NCBI GenBank assembly: GCA_038030265.1
Contig: CM075943.1
Coordinates: forward strand, 33,914,001 to 33,978,000
DNA from: Corythucha ciliata
Lineage: Eukaryota > Arthropoda > Insecta > Hemiptera > Tingidae
Length of the DNA stretch: 64,000 nucleotides
Reading direction: 5' to 3'
Shown: positions 32,360 through 43,930 of the stretch, piece after piece
How positions within the stretch are numbered: position 1 is the first letter of the stretch
How the letters are laid out: the number at the start of each line of letters is the position of its first letter
Program-made: the position numbers and the translations under genes
The notes under the pieces: generated by a model
What the model was told of the DNA's origin: nothing
The model's input: only the letters and a program-made list of their open reading frames with translations
Databases searched by the model: none

Positions 32360-33140
32360 CACGAATTAGCGCTTTCTCGACGATTTTCTCAATTTTTACA
32401 GTGAATTAGTGATTTTTTTCGCTTTTTGCTATGAATTGGGAACTTGCATGAATCTCAGATTGGGTATAAAAGCATACCGGTGATTTGACCTGTGAACTGA
32501 AGGATAACAGCGGAAGTTGCTACCCGATTGGTGCGTTTTAAGATTTTTTAAAAAGGTTCAAAGTTCTTCAGAAGGGGATGGATGGTGCGAGGAGAAATGA
32601 CGTAAATACTTACTTGTAAAGCATTTGAGGGAACTCTAAAATTGTTTTTTTTTTTTTTTACAAATAACATGAAAAATCCCCCCCCCCCCCAGTAAACGCG
32701 TCTAACCCCCTCTTCCCCGGATCATGAATTTCAATAAGTAAGTTTTGACGTAATTGAACCCCCACTCAACATTTTTAAAAAGTCAATAAAAAAGCATCCT
32801 TGACTGATTTCAATGAGCTGATGTGAGCAATAGACTTGTGGAAGAGCCCTCTTTAAGCAACACCAACTTTTGAAAAATGTGCAAGTTCCCCATTAGCATT
32901 TTTCGCTATTTTAACCGCGAACATTCACAATATTTGCCGCGTACTTGCCCCAAGATTAGCACATTAGCTGCCTATTATTAATAGCCTTTAGAAATATGGG
33001 GTTAACGTATTTTCTCTATTCCACCTGCGAAGTTGCCTTTTCAAATACCTCGAATTGGTGTATTTTTGTTAATTTTAGGGGAAAATGAGCGTTTGTTGTT
33101 TAAATTAGCCGCGTATCAACGCTTTGAAACCTAGAAATCC
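32360..33140 (+). repeat. AATTAGCG array split by an insertion
   Basis: Degenerate units occur at 32360-32437 and resume at 32892-33140. The 3' flank (CCTAGAAAT, T-rich, CATTTTTAAGG, then CCGGGGTGGTCC near 33205) matches the flank of the 3.96-4.1-kb array. Confidence 0.75.
32438..32891. mobile_element. 454-bp TIR insertion inside the array
   Basis: GGGAACTTGCA at the left and TGCAAGTTCCC at the right are perfect 11-bp inverted repeats. The array reads GAATT before and ATTAGC after, so ATT is present on both sides as a 3-bp target duplication. The interior has a T run and a C run near 32650-32690 and no coding capacity. Superfamily unknown. Confidence 0.7.
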
Positions 33141-36100
33141 CAATTTTTTTCATTTTTAAGGTTTTGTTTGCCGCCTCTGAACGGTGCCCCGGGGCCGGGG
33201 TGGTCCGCCGTCATCGCCCATACGTCGCGAAGGTACGATATACAAATGGGGCCGGATTCACAGGGAAAATCTCTTCAACTCCTCGTCTGATGTAAACTAG
33301 TAAAATACGTTTCTTTTTTTGGATTCTCTATGTTGTGAAGGGTGTTGCAACAAACAGTCCTTCCCGAAGTCCTTGATGCACGACAATGGCCACTTGGACA
33401 ATGGCTGGGCTACTCTCGAGTCTAGAAAAATCAGCCGAAATGCTCGTTTTTGCATCGAGGATTGCTGATGCCTTCTCAGGTGTGTTTTGGCTGAGCCCTG
33501 CTACTCTGAGCAATTCGCCATTATAAAGGGGGTGCCAGTGCAATGCACACAAAGGGAGAGGTAAAAAAGCTTCCGTATATGAGCCAAAAATATACAGTGC
33601 CGTATATGCAGTGAAAAATATTTATTGTGAGAATACGTATAATCATGTTTCATGTCCCGTGATGGCGTTGGCTATGGTTGAGGATTGGGCGAGAAGCAAG
33701 GCCTTTAGAGAGCGAAATCCACCCCCTGTGAAAACTGATTCCGCCTAAGTTGTATGAATGAATTTTCACCGTGACCTTTAATTTGCTTACTTTCGCAGCT
33801 CAAGTCCACTAAAGAGTCACGTCTCTCAAACTATCGCGAATCCGCCGCGGCAAAGTATATCGCTACTTGAAAATGAGACGATTTTTAGGCAGAGATATTT
33901 GAGTTCACGTTGGTTTGAGACGCTTATTGTCAGCGCGGGAAGTCGTCAAGTTTTTTGTTTGGGTTGGTTCGTTCTATACGGCCTATTTGTAAGACTAACC
34001 ATTTTCTTGGATCGTTTCAAGGACACCGCGTAATTCACGCAGGTCCTTTGCATTAAATGACTCCCTCAGATTTCCTTGCAATACGTGATTGAAATAACAA
34101 CAATTAAAGGCACGAATTGGAGCGACCGTTGACACCGACATTCATCGCGTTCGCGTCGTGAACAAAAACAAAAATACAACCCCTGCAAGTTTGAAAAATT
34201 GGGTTCGATTGCGTTATAAACCCCAGTAGAAAAAGGTCGACAGTTCAAAAAAGCCGACTTATGGTTTAAAAGATTTTTTTTCTCATTAAAGTCATTTTCC
34301 ATCCATCAGCACTTTGTCAGGAGCGATTTGAAGACCTGTTAACCACGAGCTAACCCACTCAGCTAAACTTTTTTTTTTTGCAGTATAAGTAATTACCTGT
34401 AAAAACTATCAACGAAAATGTTATTTTGTGTGCCATTCCGTGAAAGAGTTTCAGTGACGGGTCGTGCGTCTAGACGCGTGTGTTTTGTATGAATACGCCG
34501 ACAATTTTTTTCTCTCTTGTTATTCTTTTCAGTCCCGTGCATTGTTGAAGGAAAGAAGTGTCTCAGGTGCGTGAGTGACGGAGCTTTGTGCCATTCAAAA
34601 GTACGGGAGGGGGGAACAAAAAAAAATCCGCGAAGGGGAGAACTACTTCGTGAATGAAGCCTATACAACTCGCCTCTTTTGGTTTCATTCAAGTACGTAG
34701 TAAAAATTTGTTGTTTACACTCGCCTCTTTTATTCGAGGATTTTCATTCACCATCAAGGCGTCTAAAATAATAACCGCCAATTTTTTAGAACGACATGAC
34801 AAGATGTTTAAAAAAGTGCCAACGCCCCACCTAAATAAAGCACTTAAAAGGGGATTTAGGGCGGATTTATAAAATATGGCGACTTTCTGAATTACTCTAA
34901 AATAACGTGTTCGTCTTAAATCGTTGGGTTCGAAAAATCGTTTTTCGCTGTTGTACGATGAGTTTTTCACAACTTACTGAAACAGTAAATTGTTTCGCAG
35001 AGGATTGATGGGAGCGATAAATGCCACTTTTATAAGGCTACGGTGTTTGAGTGGGATTGCGTGAAAAAAAAGAACTGCGTGAGAGACCTCTTTTTATCAG
35101 TTTTCGACCATGAATAAAAATTATAAATTTAGAGGACAAGAAAGGGTTGGATTTTACCCCGCGAGTTGACAGCCAGACATTTCGTGTTCGTTAATTCTTT
35201 TTGAAGCGAAAGGCATTTTATAAATAGCCCCCTCTTAAAAGAAAGTGAGAAAGAGACACCTCGGACTCATAACGCCAATGAAGAAAAAGACGCTGTCTGC
35301 CAATCCCCTAGTTCGGCCGTTTACCCCTGCAAGTCTTTCCCCCCTCTCCTTGCAAGTCAGGTTTGGGGCCAAGTGCACGGAGTTTTGACCGAGCTATTCG
35401 GCTAATTTTGAAATTTTTCCAGGATGTTTATCCCGTTTGCTTTCAGCTCGAAAAAAACTATCCATTTTTCCTCCCCACTTCCACTACAGAGGATACCGCA
35501 TTAATGCAAATTCTCTGTTTATCTGATTCACTCGAGTTAATTTAGTGCGGTTGTATGGAAACGCCTCTCAAGTTTTGACGAAGGTTCAGGTTTTTTTCTC
35601 TCAAAAATAGAGCCCGACTCGGAAAATCACAACTAAAGTTATACACCGGATTAAAGAACCCCTTATATACCAGAGGAGCCGCTATAAATTTAAGTACGAC
35701 GAGTAAATATATGTACCTATACATGGAAGGAAGCAGCTACCACCCGTCTCGTATTTTGTAAGGATTTGAACAACAACTGGACAAAGTTCTTTTATGCACT
35801 GTCTCTTACATGTTAAACCCCAATCATATCACCGTACCAGTGTGTAATTTAAATCTTGGATTTTGCCCTTTTATTCACCGCTTACGTCAATAATATTGCT
35901 ACTGGTTGTGCATTATATTTTAATTAATAGGTGAGTGCATTTATTAACGACCTGGGTTTATTGATCTGCTTACATTGTAAAAGGGACACTTTTTGAAATT
36001 ACTGCTGAGGCCTACTTTTCAAGCACGCTTTTTTGTAATATGTACTACAACATTGTCATTCTAAACATTCAAGCCTATACATTAGTGCGATCAAAATTTT

Positions 36101-37919
36101 GTCCTCTTCTTTTCTCCTAGGACACCTTTTTACAATTGATACAAGATAAATTCATTTCTGAAACACAAAAAGCACAATACCGGCCGCGATGTCTCAATGC
36201 TATAAAGACAGTCTGACAGTTTGCCAAGAGAAACATTTGGCATGGCAAGTTACTTTTAATTGGGCTTTAATTCTTCAGCCGTTTAACGAGACCCCGATTA
36301 GCGACGTGAGTGAAAGTCTAATTCGGTATTGAAGTGTCTATTAAAAGCGTTTAATTCGGATCAGTCTATTTAGAACGATACTAACGTTATTCTATTGTGA
36401 GAGTAGCTTCTTTACTTTGTCATTAAATTTTAGTTTTCTTTACCTTGAAAATGGATATTTTGTTTTCAGGCCATAATTCATTCTTAATATTTATTATATT
36501 CTTTATGAAAAAAAATAAATAAAAAATCAACCACTAGGTACAATTTAGGCGAATTGCCAGTCTCTCTAAATCTCTACTAATAGAAACCTTTTCCAAGAAA
36601 CCTTTTAATCTATTTTTTTGATTATACTTATGTCTCTTCTCTTCTGATATTTATTTGTTGTTTTTTTCACGCAATCAGCTAGGCTCTCTCCAGCCTACCC
36701 CTTCCTCCGATTTTTTTTTTCGGCCGTCTAGGATCCTCGTCTAGTAATTTTTAGACGCGGGCATCATGCGCGCTAAAATTGGAGCGACTCACAATTAATC
36801 AACCGATGAGAATATTTTTGATAAAAAAAAAAAAAAAAAAAAACACAGACCGGAAAATTAAATTAGATTCATCCAAAGACGATTTATACTAATTTGGAAA
36901 TATAGGTAAAATCTTTTTACGCTGTATCGAATACGGCTCCAGAACTAATACTATAACAAAAACGACAAACACAAAAAGATGGTCATTCATAGAATAAAAT
37001 ACCGCGTATTTATAACAATTTGTCATTTGAAACACAAAAAGAAAGAAGAATTTAAAAAATGTTACATCCACAACTTCGTCTGTCTTATACACACCAACGA
37101 GATCAAAATCTTGACCCAAAAAAAGCGTTGCTTCGTTTCTTTTATTTGTTTCAACTCAAGAATTTTTCTTGTTTATTGTACTTAATCGGTTTTTGTTTTC
37201 ATTTTGTGAAATAAAAAGACATCTCTTGAATACCACGATATAGCTTGGAGGGAGGGAGCACCAATTGGTTCACTACTAGTTGATTCAGTTCATTAATTTA
37301 CGGTCCGCTTAATTGCCGGCTTTCTTTTTTCACTGGATGTAATTCATTTTGTCCCGCTATAGGTCAAGATTGAATCGTATTATGTTTGCTTTGATTGAGA
37401 CCGAGATATTGTAAGTGACATAAATTGGTCCGTTTTAGTCTTATTAATCTCAATTTTTAGTATTCATGGACTTAATTAGAGGCCCAACTTCGTTTAATCG
37501 AAATAGTGGGGTGGGGGAGGGCGATGTCTCGAGCGGTTCCTTTACATTATAAAGACAAATTGAGTAATCGTCAATCAAGAAAAAAGTGATCGCTATGAGT
37601 AGAATTTTTGGAATGTCGTGTGTACCCATTATTGAAGAATGAAGACTAAAGCCAAGCGCGGAATATGCTGATGTGGGTGGAGGAGTGGGCAATATTCTAT
37701 TACTCATATCGTGAGGGAATCATCTAAAATGGCTGATATTAGCCGGATATTTTGGCAATCCAAGCTAGAAACTTGCATTTCCACATACACATTGCATTTT
37801 CACTTAAATTAATACCCACAACTGTTAATTTTGCGGATAGTGAGAAAGGAATAAACTTGTAATTTCGCTCGCTTTTAATGTTGCAATTACACGGTTTTTC
37901 GTCAGGCTATGAGCGCTAT
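33141..37919. other. Long stretch without supported genes
   Basis: Mostly unique-looking AT-rich sequence with a 21-base A run at 36823-36843. Short frames (33328-33552, 34393-34692, 34689-34970, 36889-37185) have no recognisable domain. It could be intergenic or intronic, possibly regulatory. Confidence 0.4.
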
Positions 37920-38085
37920 CAGAGACAGCTTGCCCACCGAAAATAAAGAGCAGAAACTACCAATTTCGCGAATATTTATAGACCCAAAACCAGCAATTTT
38001 GCGAAAATAAATACCGGAAACTTACAATTTCACGACTATTACAGCTAGGAAATCTGTGGCTGTAATTTCACGGTTACTTGCCTTC
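37920..38085. repeat. Degenerate minisatellite, GAAAC.ACCAATTTCGCGAA type
   Basis: Three to four units such as GAAACTACCAATTTCGCGAA, AAACCAGCAATTTTGCGAA and GAAACTTACAATTTCACGA at about 40-bp spacing. Confidence 0.55.
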
Positions 38086-38239
38086 AAAATGTTGCAAATT
38101 TTGCTTGAATAGTCAGTCCTTTCGGGGGTGGAGGGTGAAATTGTCTTGTCAGTTTCAGAACGACTTTGCAATTTATTTTTCTTTCTTTTCAAAGATGGAC
38201 AGTATCTCGACGAAAAATCGCCATTTTTGCCGTGGAGAA

Positions 38240-38240
<1 letters not shown>

Positions 38241-38308
<68 letters not shown>

Positions 38309-38322
38309 CTCTCTCTCTCTCT
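38241..38322. repeat. CT microsatellite
   Basis: (CT)n of about 80 bases with two CTAT interruptions. The Ser/Leu and Arg/Glu repeat frames on both strands here are its translations. Confidence 0.95.
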
Positions 38323-39873
38323 TTTTTGATTTTTTTTTTGCGCGCACGAAACAAGTTTTTGCTATTTTTTAAGGGCTAAATGTTCAGTTTTAATACTAAA
38401 ATTAGAAAAAACTTATTCGGCTCGTTCGGTAACCAAATGTGTTGATTTTGAATCTTTCAAACCACAGTGAAGCCACGGATTTTCGCTCTTCCATTTCATA
38501 ACCAAACGTCACGGAATTTTACGAAATTTTCGTATTTCATACCTCAATTTCGCGTATGTAGTCCAGTCAATCTAAGCTTTGCAGTGGAAGTAAATGTGGG
38601 ATGCTTGAATGTGAAGGAGGGGGTCCCCTGATCAATGTCTAATGAAGTCCCGAGCTGAACCCTCTCTCCCGAATGAAGGGGGAATGTTCAAAGCTACCTT
38701 TTCGGGGGTTTTCGTCTGTGTCTCAAAACCGGTGAGTCTTAGGCCCTCCACACACGGGTCGTCTCGTTTTCGTCTCGAACTCGATGCGGAATCGAAGTGC
38801 TCGTCTTGCTCGAACTTTATGGTTTTCGCATCTGTGAAATTAGGGCGCCTAGAAAAATAAATATCTTACAGGAAATAAAAAAAAGTCGTGATTTATTTCT
38901 CCGTTTTTATTTTATTTAAAAAAATATTGGTCCAGTAGTCTTGAGTAGAGCTTCAAAGCAGAATAATGAGTAGCTCAAGCGATGAAGAAGCCGGAGTCAT
39001 GTTTATTTGTGTTTATTATTACAAGCGAAGCCCCCTAAACTTCCATTGAGGGTCAAAAAAGTGGCATTCGGTACATTTGGTTTTTTAAAATTCTTTATGA
39101 AAGTAGACGGAGTCTTCAAGCCTCATTTTGCTAAGTTGCAATAATCCAAGGTGAAAGAAGACTGTCCCTACATGTTATACAGGGTGGAAGGGGATAAGTG
39201 TGAAGAAAAAATTTGGGTGAAAGTAGGCCGAAAATGGAGCAGAACGCCTCCTTGTTGAGTGTCCTATCTCAATCCGTTCAGGAGATACAATTTTTTAAGT
39301 TATTTTACAGAATGCCCTGACTTTTTTCCGAAAAATCGCTATTTCACAGCTGTTATTGCACGATATAAAAAAAATAACCTCAGATTTGGAATCTGCACAA
39401 AATTTCCTTAGTTCTGGCCGCATTTTCAACTTCCAAAAGGTACACGCACGCGTCATAACCCCCCCTTGTTTTATTGAATCTGTGAAAACCTACAAATACA
39501 GGAGATTTTCAAAAATTTGCTGCTGTATTTCAACCTTCTCAAGCGATTTTCGGCTCTCGTAGAAAACTTGCCTGTTTTCTAAGCTTTCAAACGGTATGCC
39601 TGCTTACAGGGTTTCGTTGGGTTTTTATTGAGGAATCCTTAAATGAGTGAACAATATGGTGGTTTACTTTTCGGTCAATTGCTAAAATATCGATAACGAT
39701 GATCGTGTTTCATGGGTTCATGAAGAAGTTTTTGTGGTGGAGAGAGGGGACGCCACAATACAACCACACCACACCCAACCCAGTAAGAACTGCCATCTGA
39801 TCGGCCTAAAATACAAGCACATACGAGTTTGTGAGCTTTAAATTATTTTCACAACTAGATACACGGATGAAAA

Positions 39874-40988
39874 ATGGCAGGTTTTACTAACAGAGAATAC
39901 ACCGATATGCATTTCATATACGGTCTGTGTGGGGGGAAACGCTTCTGCAGCGAAACGGGAATATCAAGCTCGGTACCCGGGAAGAGAAATACCTTCCACA
40001 GTTACATTTAGCCGTCTGCACCAGCGCCTTTTGGAAACAGGATCCGTCCAGAAAAAGAAGAGAGAAGAAGCCCCACCTGTTCACGACTTAGGCGTAGAAG
40101 AATACGTTCTAGAGAGAGTTCAGGAAGATCCAGGCATTAGTTCAAGAGAAATTAGCCGCGAAGCTGGGATATCGCATTGGAAAGTGTTAAAAATTCTAGA
40201 CAGGAACGATTACCATCCATTCCATTTCACCCCAGTTCAGGGTTTAGAACCACGTGATTTGGAGCTGAGGGGTCAGTTTTGCTTATGGATGCTAAACCGA
40301 GATGCGGAGGAGCGTAATTTTTTTCGGAGAATTCTGTGGACAGACGAATCGTTATTTACAAGGGAAGGGATTTTCAACTACCATAATATGCACCAATGGT
40401 CTGAAGAGAATCCTCATGCCGTACGGGAGGATTCATTTCAACGACGATTTAGCCTGAACGTTTGGGCAGGGGTCATTGGAAATCGCCTCATAGGCCCCTA
40501 CTTCATCGAAGGGACGTTGACGGGGTCGGCGTATTTTAATTTTCTTCAAAATGAGCTCCATTTACTCATGGAGGATGTGCCATTAGCCATCCGGAATGGC
40601 ATAATCTTTCAACAGGTACGTGATGTACAATTTCATTCATGCCAGTGTTTAAATGATAAAATTCAACAGGATGGAGCTCCTCCCCACTACTCTCTTGCAG
40701 TAAGGAGGTGGTTGAATGACCATTTCGTGGATAGGACGAGAGGGAGTCATTCCATGGCCTCCTAGGTCCCCAGACCTTACACCAATGGATTTTTTTGTTT
40801 GGGGCTACCTAAAACAAGAAGTTTACTCGACGCCTGTTAACGACGTCGAGCAGCTCAGAAATAGAATCTTGACCGCCACCGCTAAGTTGTCAGACATCCT
40901 TTCCTTCGATGTTACTGTCGGCGGAATGCGAAAGAGAGCAAGGGCGTGTTTAAGAAGCCTAGGAGGTCATTTTGAAAACTTTATTTGA
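39874..40988 (+). pseudogene. DUF4817-type mariner transposase, two frameshifts
   Basis: ATG at 39874 opens MAGFTNREYTDMHFIYGLCG, the conserved start of DUF4817-type transposases. One extra G in the run at 39931-39936 moves the frame by one. The long frame from 39929 then gives REYQARYPGREIPS, a helix-turn-helix (SSREISREAGISHWKVLKIL) and the catalytic domain. First Asp is in LWTDESLF (40343), second in QDGAPPH (40670), third in SPDLTPMD (40788). A second shift, a net loss of two bases near 40725, separates the second and third Asp and removes a conserved Arg-Trp-containing step before IGREG. The spacing of the last two Asp is about 39-41 residues, nearer the DD41D (rosa/VS) group than DD34D. 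A 54-bp insertion (40616-40669) precedes the second Asp. Stop at 40986-40988. Confidence 0.9.
40616..40669 (+). other. 54-bp intron-like insertion in the transposase
   Basis: The insertion starts GTACGT and ends CAACAG, so it has GT...AG borders. It is exactly 18 codons, has no stop, and is flanked by an 8-bp direct repeat TTCAACAG (ends at 40615 and 40669). Read through, it places 18 extra residues immediately before the conserved GlnAspGlyAla block. Removing it restores the family's uninterrupted QQDGAPPH. It could be a newly gained intron, an Introner-like insertion whose target duplication supplies the acceptor, or a simple insertion. Confidence 0.6.
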
Positions 40989-41884
40989 TTTCAACGGCAA
41001 AAACTAGGTATTAAATACATACAAATAATTAATCTTTTTTCTGCTAAAATCAATCATCGGCTGTATTTTTATCAGATTTGATGATGTAGATTTTACGTGG
41101 TGGGTGGGGCGAAATTGTATTCATGCGACACCTCCCTTCCTCTCGTACACGCCTTCATGAACCAGTAGTTTTGATTGATATTATAGCAATGGAACGAAAA
41201 TTTGACCACCACATTGTTCATTCATTTAAGGATTCCTCAATAAAAACCCAACAAACCCCTGAAAGCAAGCATACCGTTTGAAAGCTTAGAAAACAGGCAT
41301 GTTTTCTACGAGGGCCGAAAATCGCTTGAGAAGGTTGAAATACAGCAGCAAATTTTTGAAAATCTCCTGTATTTGTAGGTTTTCGCAGATTCAATAAAAC
41401 AAGGGGGGGGGGGTTATGACGCGTGCATGTACCTTTTGGAAGTTGAAAATGCGGCCAGAAGTAAGGAAATTTTGTGCAGATTCCAAATCTGAGGTTATTT
41501 TTTTTATATCGTGCAATAACAGCTGTGAAATAGCGATTTTTCGGAAAAAAGTCAGGGCATTCTGTAAAATAACTTAAAAAATTGTATCTCCTGAACGGAT
41601 TGAGATAGGACACTCAACAAGGAGGCGTTCTGCTCCATTTTCGGCCTACTTTTACCCAAATTTTTTCTTCACACTTATCCCCTTCCACCCTGTATATGCC
41701 ACATCTACAATATCGACGAATATACGAATGATTCTATTCTACGTGTATGGGCCCCTTTAAATACACTTTCATATAGAAAGAATAAATAAGGTGTTTGTGG
41801 TGTCGTGAGCGGTAGCAGGAAACTACGAAATTGGAAGATACTTCTCGAGTTACCTGTTGAATACAATGTCTTTAATTTCATAAC

Positions 41885-42026
41885 GAATTTGTTGTTCTTG
41901 CCAGGTAATGCAACTTCTGCGGAAACTGCATTCCAGGTTTTCTCCACGCAATATTTCCTCGAATAATCGCTGCGGGTGTAGTCAAATAATTCAGGGTATT
42001 TTTCGACTTCCCCGACTTTGATGTTG
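41885..42026 (-). pseudogene. MADF-domain fragment of the Harbinger-like element
   Basis: On the minus strand, NIKVGEVEKYPELFDYTRSD followed by a YSRK...EKTWNAVSAEV segment matches the first half of a MADF (Myb/SANT-like) domain, including the Tyr-Pro-x-Leu-Tyr/Phe-Asp core and the helix with Trp. PIF/Harbinger elements commonly encode such a DNA-binding partner of the transposase. A TTATGATTCCTAG acceptor-like sequence lies just upstream. The second half of the domain is not recognisable, and the mariner at 41692 lies about 200 bp downstream of the homologous part. Alternatively it could be a captured host MADF exon. Confidence 0.65.
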
Positions 42027-42637
42027 AACACCTAGGAATCATAACTTATGATAATTTTTAGCCGATAATTTGCTGCCGATAATTTTTAGGTCGATCCCCC
42101 TCCCCCCCACAACCTTAACCATCTGCGTCGTTCGCCCTTTCATGAAACGCAGCGGTTGCGAGATGCAATGGTACTTTGAAGAAGAAAATAATTTCATTTC
42201 ATTCATGTTTTTTAATTCGCATTCACCCAAGGAGCCCAATTGGCTGGAAGAAATGTACTCCGAAAAACAGAACTGATATTGGGGAGAAAAAACTTTGCAA
42301 ATTCTACTGGTAATAAAATTGGTAGTGCCAGCAAAATCTTATCAAATTTGCAGTCGATGATTATAATTTTAACAACTCAGTTAGCACTGGAAATAAAGCC
42401 AGAGTAGTGGCAAAATTCTGCCCATTTTCTGAAAATTCTGCCCCGGGGGATTAGCCACCCCGTTCGGCCAAATTGGTACGTCATTTAAAAGGCCAACGTC
42501 TAGTCTCTCTTATGAGAAGATGCTGGCCACCCCGTATCGTTACGGACTTCTCCGTTACGGAAATTTATTGAGGCACTTTTGAAGTTGGGTAGAATTTTGC
42601 CGCTATTCTGCACTTTTCTACCTTTGTTTCATGTATA

Positions 42638-43930
42638 CGGGGTGTAACGGAAAAGTCTGGCATAAATGAAATGGGTGATTCTTGGTCACATTTGGAACTA
42701 AAATGACCCTATACACCATGGTCTGATTACTTATGGTTTTGGAGATAATCGGGGTTTTCCTAATTTTTAATGTACCCACGGTTTTCCTTAGTAAATCGTC
42801 TGTACCTAATGAAAAAATGGTCTCATTGAAATTTAAAAGAAGCCATTGGAAAGAGCACTAAATTCTCTGTAGGATTGGATATTTTCATCTCTAAATCGAT
42901 CAATATTTAAGTGCTTAAATTGCTGCTGAACAGACAACTTCTTAGATTTTCAGAAAACTCCTAGTCTTTCAGCCAGCTGTCAATTCTTTTATGGCCCTCG
43001 TAGGAAGTGTCAAAGATTATTAAAAACTTCTACTGTTTGTCAGCTTTCGAATGGCCTGCTTAGTTCTGGATTATTCTTTTTTTCTTCCGAGATAGAAGCA
43101 ACGGGAAAAAACCACCAAAAGTATCCGTTTTTAAGCATGCCTTCAGGTAAGGCAATTGCTTCCGCGAGCGCGCCCTCGGCCTCTCCAGTTCATGGTGATT
43201 GTAATGCAGTTGGTGGTGGATGTGGGTGTTATTTATTTTTTATTTATTTATTTGCACAATCACATTTCTTAACAAACAAGAATTATTTATTTTATTGTTT
43301 TTTTATTTCAATAATAGCGGAATCCAACCCAAGGCTCAATCCAAGCTCATGACGGGAATTTGCAACTAACTGAAGAGGCCGAGGGCGCGCTCGTGGAAGC
43401 AATTGCCTTGCCTGAAGGCGTGCATAAAAACGGATACTTTTGGGGACTTTTTTTGTGCGTTTTTGCTTCTATCTAGGGAGAAAAAAAGAATAATCCAGAA
43501 CTAAGCAGGCCATTCGAAAGCTGACAAACAGTAGAAGTTTTTAATAATTTTTGACACTTCCTACGAGGGCCATAAAAGAATTGACAGCTGGCTGAAAGAC
43601 TAGGAGTTTTCTGGAAATCTAAGAAGTTGGCTGTTCAGCAGCAATTTAAGCACTTAAATATTGATCGATTTAGAGATGAAAATATCCAATCCTACAGAGA
43701 ATTTAGTGCTCTTTCCAATGGCTTCTTTTAAATTTCAATGAGACCATTTTTTCATCAGATGTAGACGATTTACTAAGGAAAGCCGTGGGTGCATTAAAAA
43801 TTAGGAAAACCCCGATTATCTCCAAAACCATAGGTAATCGGACCATGGTGCATAGGGTCATTTTGGTTCCAAATGTGACCAAGAATCACGAGGGCATTTC
43901 ATTTATGCCAGACTTTTCCGTTACACCCTG
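42638..43930. mobile_element. Foldback element, arms about 555 bp, loop about 176 bp
   Basis: The left arm 42638-43191 and right arm 43368-43930 are reverse complements with only occasional mismatches. The ends are CGGGGTGTAACGGAAAAGTC and its complement closing with ACACCCTG, each flanked by TA. The loop contains A/T-rich sequence and no coding frame. TA flanks and a C(A/G)GGGTG start suggest a non-autonomous Tc1/mariner relative of the element at 39180. That link is inference from the first few bases only. Confidence 0.92.

Larger units (their letters stand above)
39180..41692 (+). mobile_element. Mariner transposon with roughly 600-bp terminal inverted repeats
   Basis: The ends are CAGGGTGGAAGGGGATAAGT and its reverse complement, with TA on both outer sides (39178-39179, 41693-41694). 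The inverted repeats are close to identical over 39180-39660 versus about 41215-41692. They continue with more divergence to about 39780 and 41095. Between them lies one transposase gene. Classical mariner TIRs are about 30 bp, so these arms are exceptionally long. It is inserted in the Harbinger-like element. The frames at 39356-39562 and 41218-41613 are arm sequence. Confidence 0.93.

Noticed and set aside
38022..38379. Ser/Leu-rich and Arg/Glu-rich frames on both strands
   Set aside because: They are translations of the CT microsatellite at 38241-38322.
41218..41613. 131-residue minus-strand frame
   Set aside because: It is the right terminal inverted repeat of the mariner; the matching left arm shows a related frame.
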